A stretch of 9,487 nt of DNA, taken from contig CAYWMP010000212.1 in assembly GCA_964459445.1 (NCBI GenBank), positions 1 to 9,487 of the forward strand. The letters are read 5' to 3'. A model generated the notes under the pieces. That model had not been told where the DNA came from. It searched no databases and saw only the letters and a program-made list of their open reading frames with translations. Below, piece by piece: positions 6,391-9,487 of this stretch (the stretch's first letter is position 1; every line of letters starts with the position of its first letter). The DNA is from CAYWMP01 sp964459445 (GTDB taxonomy: Bacteria; Desulfobacterota; DSM-4660; Desulfatiglandales; HGW-15). A program made the position numbers and the translations under genes.

Positions 6391-8394
6391 CTACATGCCT
6401 CCAATCAAACGCTTCCAAAACCCCTTCTCTTTGAGAAGATCCCGGTAAGCTTCTTCAGGCTTCATCGTCCGAATGATCAGGTTTGTGCGAAGCGTGGCTG
6501 TCTTGCCGTCCTGGTAGCGAATGACCGTCTCAATGGGCAGTTCCTCCGCTTCGCCATATAGACCAGCAATCTCCTTGTCATATTTTTCGTTGATAAAACT
6601 CCGGCGTATTTTCTTGGTCCGGGTCAGTTCTTCGTCATCAGCATCCAGCTCCTTGTAAAGGAGGAGAAACTTATTGATCTTGGCCTTTTTCGGCAGTGTA
6701 GCGTTGACGCGAACCACTTCCTGCTCAATCAAATCATAGACTTCCGGTTTTGAAGCCAGGTCCGAGTAGGTTGTATAACTGATTCGGCGATCTTCCGCCC
6801 ATTTGCCCGTGTGTTTGAAATCTATGCATATCATAGACGTGACATAGTCTCTTTCGTGTCCCAGGACCACCGCTTCAACGATATAGGGACAGAATTTCAG
6901 TTTGTTTTCGATGAACATGGGCGAGAATCTGGCGCCGCTTGTAAGGTGCATGAGATCTTTGACCCGGTCAATAATCACCAGATGGCCGTTTTCCGTAAAG
7001 TAGCCCGCATCGCCGGAATGGAGCCAACCATCAATGATGCTTTCCTGTGTAGCCTCTTCATTTTTCAAGTATCCTTGGAACAATCCTTTTCCGCTGGAAA
7101 TAATCTCTCCGACGCCTTCCTTATCCGGTTCGAAAATAGTGATATCGGCAGCAGGAACGGGAATGCCGACGGAGTCGAAGTTGATATCGCCATCCCCGTG
7201 AATGGTTGAGTATCCTGCCACTTCCGTCTGCCCGTAGATCTGCTTGAGATTAATGCCAAGGGCATGAAAGAAACGAAAAACATCGGGGCCGAGCGCCGCA
7301 CCCCCGGTCATGGCCGAGCGTACTTTAGTGAAACCCATGCGATCCCTGAGGGCCCTGAAAATCGCCCCATAGGCAAGCCAGTAGATGCACTTCCAAAGGA
7401 ATGGAGGTTTATCTTTCGCGAATTTGAAATCGGCCCAGCGGTATCCAATGGGAAGGCAAAGGTCATAAACGAGACGCTTGAGAAAGGAGGCATCCAGGTG
7501 TTTTACCATGACCTGCCGGGAGATTCCCTCCCACATTCGAGGGGATGCAACGATTAGGCTTGGCGCGATCTCGTAAAGATCGGCCATCGCTGTGTCGGGT
7601 CCTTCCGGAAAATTCACAGTAAAGCCCGAATAAAGGGCCGAAAAAACACTGATGGTCTGTTCCACGATCCAGGGAAGTGGAATGAAGGAAAGGAATTGAT
7701 CGTCCGGTGTCTTCGGATCCACATCGTTTAGGGCAACCACCATGCTCAGGATATTTGAATGGGTGAGCATGGCGCCTTTGGGATTCCCGGTTGTTCCCGA
7801 AGTATAACAGACCATGGCCAGGTCGTCTTCTTTTATGGCTTCGATGTTCTGCCCAAAGAGATCGGGATTGTCCCTGTGCTTTTCCCGACCCTTTTCTTCC
7901 ACCTCGTAATAATCGACCAGCATATCCTCTTCATAATCCCACAGCCCCTTGGGATCCGTATAAATGATCTTCCTGAGGCGGGGCAACTGGTCTTTGAGGT
8001 CGAGGATCTTGTCCACCTGTTCCTGGTCTTCCGCCACAATCATGGAGGCCTCTGAGTGGTCGATGATGTAGGCAACCTCGGTTAGAATGGAGTCTTGAAA
8101 TATTCCGAAGGAGATGCCCCTTGCAGCCTGAGCAGCCAACTCGGCGTATACCCATTCTGGGCGGTTATTTCCAATGATCCCAAGGGTTTCCCCTGGTTCA
8201 AATCCGAGTGATATGAGTCCGAGCGAAAAATCACGCACATGCTCCAGATATTGTTGCCAGGTGACAGGCTGCCAAATGCCGTATTCCTTTTCGCGGATTG
8301 CCACCCGCTCACGGCCAAACCGCACGGCATTTCTGACCAGCAGGGAAGGCAGCGTCATGCGATCTGTTATGTTTGGTTTATTTTCCGTGTGCAT
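6391..8394 (-). CDS. Long-chain-type acyl-CoA synthetase (AMP-forming)
   Basis: A 667-residue adenylate-forming enzyme of the FadD15/COG1022 type. It should convert a carboxylic acid, ATP and CoA to acyl-CoA, AMP and pyrophosphate in the cytoplasm or at the inner membrane face. Motifs: phosphate-binding loop YTSGTTGNPKG at 197-207 (intact), A5 YGQTE at 387-391, SGD at 460-462, hinge region DRVKDLMHLTSGARFSP at 476-492 (family type, where others have KGRxKD), and TRTKKIRRSF at 591-600 with the likely catalytic lysine at 594 or 595. A tail of about 55 residues follows (611-667). ATG at 8394 has no clear ribosome site; no better start is seen. Its place between livG and livH, with livH 1 base downstream, ties it to the importer and suggests it activates the imported acid. 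The chain length of the substrate cannot be read from the sequence. Confidence 0.92.
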   Translation of the reverse strand: MHTENKPNITDRMTLPSLLVRNAVRFGRERVAIREKEYGIWQPVTWQQYLEHVRDFSLGLISLGFEPGETLGIIGNNRPEWVYAELAAQAARGISFGIFQDSILTEVAYIIDHSEASMIVAEDQEQVDKILDLKDQLPRLRKIIYTDPKGLWDYEEDMLVDYYEVEEKGREKHRDNPDLFGQNIEAIKEDDLAMVCYTSGTTGNPKGAMLTHSNILSMVVALNDVDPKTPDDQFLSFIPLPWIVEQTISVFSALYSGFTVNFPEGPDTAMADLYEIAPSLIVASPRMWEGISRQVMVKHLDASFLKRLVYDLCLPIGYRWADFKFAKDKPPFLWKCIYWLAYGAIFRALRDRMGFTKVRSAMTGGAALGPDVFRFFHALGINLKQIYGQTEVAGYSTIHGDGDINFDSVGIPVPAADITIFEPDKEGVGEIISSGKGLFQGYLKNEEATQESIIDGWLHSGDAGYFTENGHLVIIDRVKDLMHLTSGARFSPMFIENKLKFCPYIVEAVVLGHERDYVTSMICIDFKHTGKWAEDRRISYTTYSDLASKPEVYDLIEQEVVRVNATLPKKAKINKFLLLYKELDADDEELTRTKKIRRSFINEKYDKEIAGLYGEAEELPIETVIRYQDGKTATLRTNLIIRTMKPEEAYRDLLKEKGFWKRLIGGM
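6398..6402 (-). promoter_or_regulatory. Ribosome binding site of livH inside the synthetase gene
   Basis: GGAGG on the minus strand lies 8 bases before the GTG at 6389. It is formed by the final Gly-Gly codons of the acyl-CoA synthetase. It fixes the livH start as GTG and points to translational coupling of the two genes. Confidence 0.75.
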
Positions 8395-8478
8395 AGGTGA
8401 ATTTATTGGTAACGGTTCAAAGATTCAGGATTGTCAAAATGCGAACCTATGAAGCCTTTATCTATCGGCGGCTGTTTT

Positions 8479-9273
8479 TCATAGACGAGAATGGGTTTTT
8501 TCATCCTCACCCAAGTAGGCCCTTATCACATTAGGATCTTTCTGGATGGTTTCCGGGGATCCTTCTGCGATTTTCCTCCCGAACTCCAGCACGCAGATAC
8601 GGTCCGAGATGTCCATGACCACGCCCATATCGTGTTCCACCAGGATAATAGTCACTTCCCACATCTTATTCACATTCATGATGAAGCGCGCCATGTCCTC
8701 GGTCTCTTCCAGATTCATACCCGCCATAGGTTCATCCAGGAGGAGTACTTCCGGACGCATGGCCAGGGATCGAGCCAGTTCGACTCTCTTTTGAAGGCCA
8801 TAGGGAAGAGTGCCGACGACTTGTTTACGGATGGCCTCTATTTCCAGCAGGTCGATGATCTTTTCTTCGATTTCTTTGCGCAGGGCCAACTCCTCCCGCT
8901 TTGTGCGGCCGTAATAGATCATATCGGAAAAAATACCCGATTTTAAAAAGCTGTGTCGTCCCAGTTTAATATTGTCCAGGACGGTCATCCCTTTGAAGAG
9001 TTCAATGTTCTGGAAAGTCCGTGCGATACCGCGCTTGGCGATGGAGTGGGGAGGAACCTTGGTGATGACTTCTCCCTTGTAGGTGATCTGGCCGTGCTGC
9101 GGAGAATAGAACCGGCTGATGCAGTTTAAAAGGCAGGTTTTCCCAGCCCCGTTGGGCCCTATGATAGCGAAGATCTCACCTTCCCTGATTTTTGTGCTTA
9201 CGTCATTGAGGGCCTGGACGCCTCCGAATGCGAGAGAGAGGCCATTAACCTCTATAATTTCTTCAGAGTTCAA
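8479..9273 (-). CDS. livG: LivG-type branched-chain amino acid ABC transporter ATPase
   Basis: First gene of the operon and the second ATPase of the importer, 264 residues from the chosen start (LivG usually about 255). It has Walker A GPNGAGKT at 39-46, Q-loop Gln88 in RTFQNIELF, the LivG-type signature LPYGLQKRVE at 156-165, Walker B VLLLDEP at 176-182 with catalytic Glu181, and H-loop His214 in VEHD. The chosen start is TTG at 9273, with GGAG 5 bases upstream; homology begins there (EEIIEVNGLSLAFGG). The open frame runs back to 9417, but the extra 48 residues are low in family resemblance and their first codon lies inside the promoter -35 box, so that extension is rejected. An 84-base gap without a gene separates it from the synthetase. 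Confidence 0.94.
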   Translation of the reverse strand: MNSEEIIEVNGLSLAFGGVQALNDVSTKIREGEIFAIIGPNGAGKTCLLNCISRFYSPQHGQITYKGEVITKVPPHSIAKRGIARTFQNIELFKGMTVLDNIKLGRHSFLKSGIFSDMIYYGRTKREELALRKEIEEKIIDLLEIEAIRKQVVGTLPYGLQKRVELARSLAMRPEVLLLDEPMAGMNLEETEDMARFIMNVNKMWEVTIILVEHDMGVVMDISDRICVLEFGRKIAEGSPETIQKDPNVIRAYLGEDEKTHSRL

Positions 9274-9278
9274 GTTCG

Positions 9279-9282
9279 CTCC
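9279..9282 (-). promoter_or_regulatory. Ribosome binding site of livG
   Basis: GGAG (within CTGGAG) on the minus strand, 5 bases before the TTG at 9273. This site supports the TTG start over the longer reading frame. Confidence 0.65.
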
Positions 9283-9301
9283 AGTGTGGTGGTTTGAGGC
9301 T

Positions 9302-9356
9302 GTCGCCGCCGGAGATCCGGCGGACGGGGAGTCTGGACCATTAGCCCTTTGGCGAC
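9302..9356 (-). promoter_or_regulatory. GC-rich leader stem-loops ahead of livG
   Basis: In the presumed untranslated leader, CCGCCGG (9306-9312) pairs with CCGGCGG (9317-9323) around a 4-base loop. GTCGCC (9302-9307) can also pair with GGCGAC (9351-9356), sharing two bases with the first stem, so the two folds may nest or compete. A CTCC in the loop side could touch the GGAG of the livG ribosome site. No known riboswitch family was recognised. A regulatory role is inference. Confidence 0.4.
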
Positions 9357-9390
9357 GGGCAAAATAGGTGTGTTCACATGGACTTATCAG

Positions 9391-9417
9391 ATTATAAAAG
9401 AAGGTGTTCCCTGTCAA
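9391..9417 (-). promoter_or_regulatory. Sigma70-like promoter of the operon
   Basis: The minus strand carries a perfect -35 box TTGACA (9412-9417) and a perfect -10 box TATAAT (9391-9396). The spacer is 15 bases, shorter than the optimal 17; a poorer -10 (TAATCT) gives a 17-base spacer. Transcription would start near 9384, leaving a leader of about 110 bases before livG. No comparably good promoter was noticed in the other gaps of the operon. Confidence 0.65.
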
Positions 9418-9449
9418 GGCGATGCATGTTCAAACCACGGTAAATTTGT

Positions 9450-9464
9450 TCTAATCGAGTTAGA
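9450..9464. promoter_or_regulatory. Short inverted repeat upstream of the promoter, possible regulator site
   Basis: TCTAA (9450-9454) and TTAGA (9460-9464) form 5-bp arms with a 5-base centre. The site is about 40 bases upstream of the -35 box, a position more suited to an activator than a repressor. No known consensus was recognised and a repeat this short can occur by chance. The rest of 9418-9487 shows no gene. Confidence 0.2.
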
Positions 9465-9487
9465 CACAGGCACATGAGTTTTCAGTC

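Noticed and set aside
6811..7209. Plus-strand open frame opposite the acyl-CoA synthetase
   Set aside because: Antisense to conserved adenylation motifs; no independent evidence of coding.
8408..8437. Internal promoter ahead of the acyl-CoA synthetase (TTGACA at 8432-8437 on the minus strand)
   Set aside because: No acceptable -10 box at 16-18 bases.
9274..9417. N-terminal extension of livG back to a TTG at 9417
   Set aside because: The first codon lies within the -35 box, the 48 residues do not resemble the family, and a TTG at 9273 has a well-spaced GGAG.

Overview
The window reads as one operon transcribed from right to left (minus strand). It encodes a complete branched-chain-amino-acid-type (Liv/HAAT) ABC importer with two AMP-forming CoA ligases built into it. 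In transcription order: livG-type ATPase (8479-9273), long-chain-type acyl-CoA synthetase (6391-8394), livH-type permease (5499-6389), livM-type permease (4142-5185), periplasmic substrate-binding protein (2840-4045), benzoate-CoA-ligase-family protein (1072-2661) and livF-type ATPase (275-1069). All five transporter parts appear intact, so a working importer is plausible. The plus-strand reading frames look like antisense shadows of these genes.

The layout suggests an anaerobic deltaproteobacterium (Desulfobacterota), a group where Liv-type transporters are often found beside acyl-CoA or aryl-CoA ligases. This rests on recalled family and neighbourhood resemblance, not a search. A reasonable reading is uptake of a carboxylic acid (aromatic, aryl-alkyl or fatty/branched) followed by CoA activation inside the cell. 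The substrate cannot be read from the sequence.

Control signals: a sigma70-like promoter (perfect TTGACA and TATAAT, but a short 15-base spacer) lies at 9391-9417, ahead of a roughly 110-base leader with a GC-rich hairpin. A 12-bp hairpin at 150-178 downstream of livF probably ends the operon. Junctions are very tight at synthetase/livH (1 nt) and ligase/livF (2 nt). They are loose at livH/livM (313 nt, filled with 7-base-period repeats and a palindromic core) and at binding protein/ligase (178 nt, with a perfect 13-bp hairpin). The left edge, 1-97, looks like one part of a palindromic intergenic repeat cut by the window boundary.

The most unusual point is in the benzoate-CoA-ligase-like protein. 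Its other adenylation motifs are kept, but the phosphate-binding loop (normally YSSGSTGxPKG) is replaced in frame, at equal length, by unrelated residues. The neighbouring acyl-CoA synthetase keeps a normal loop. The first may be a pseudo-ligase, or a ligase with altered chemistry, held inside a transporter operon.
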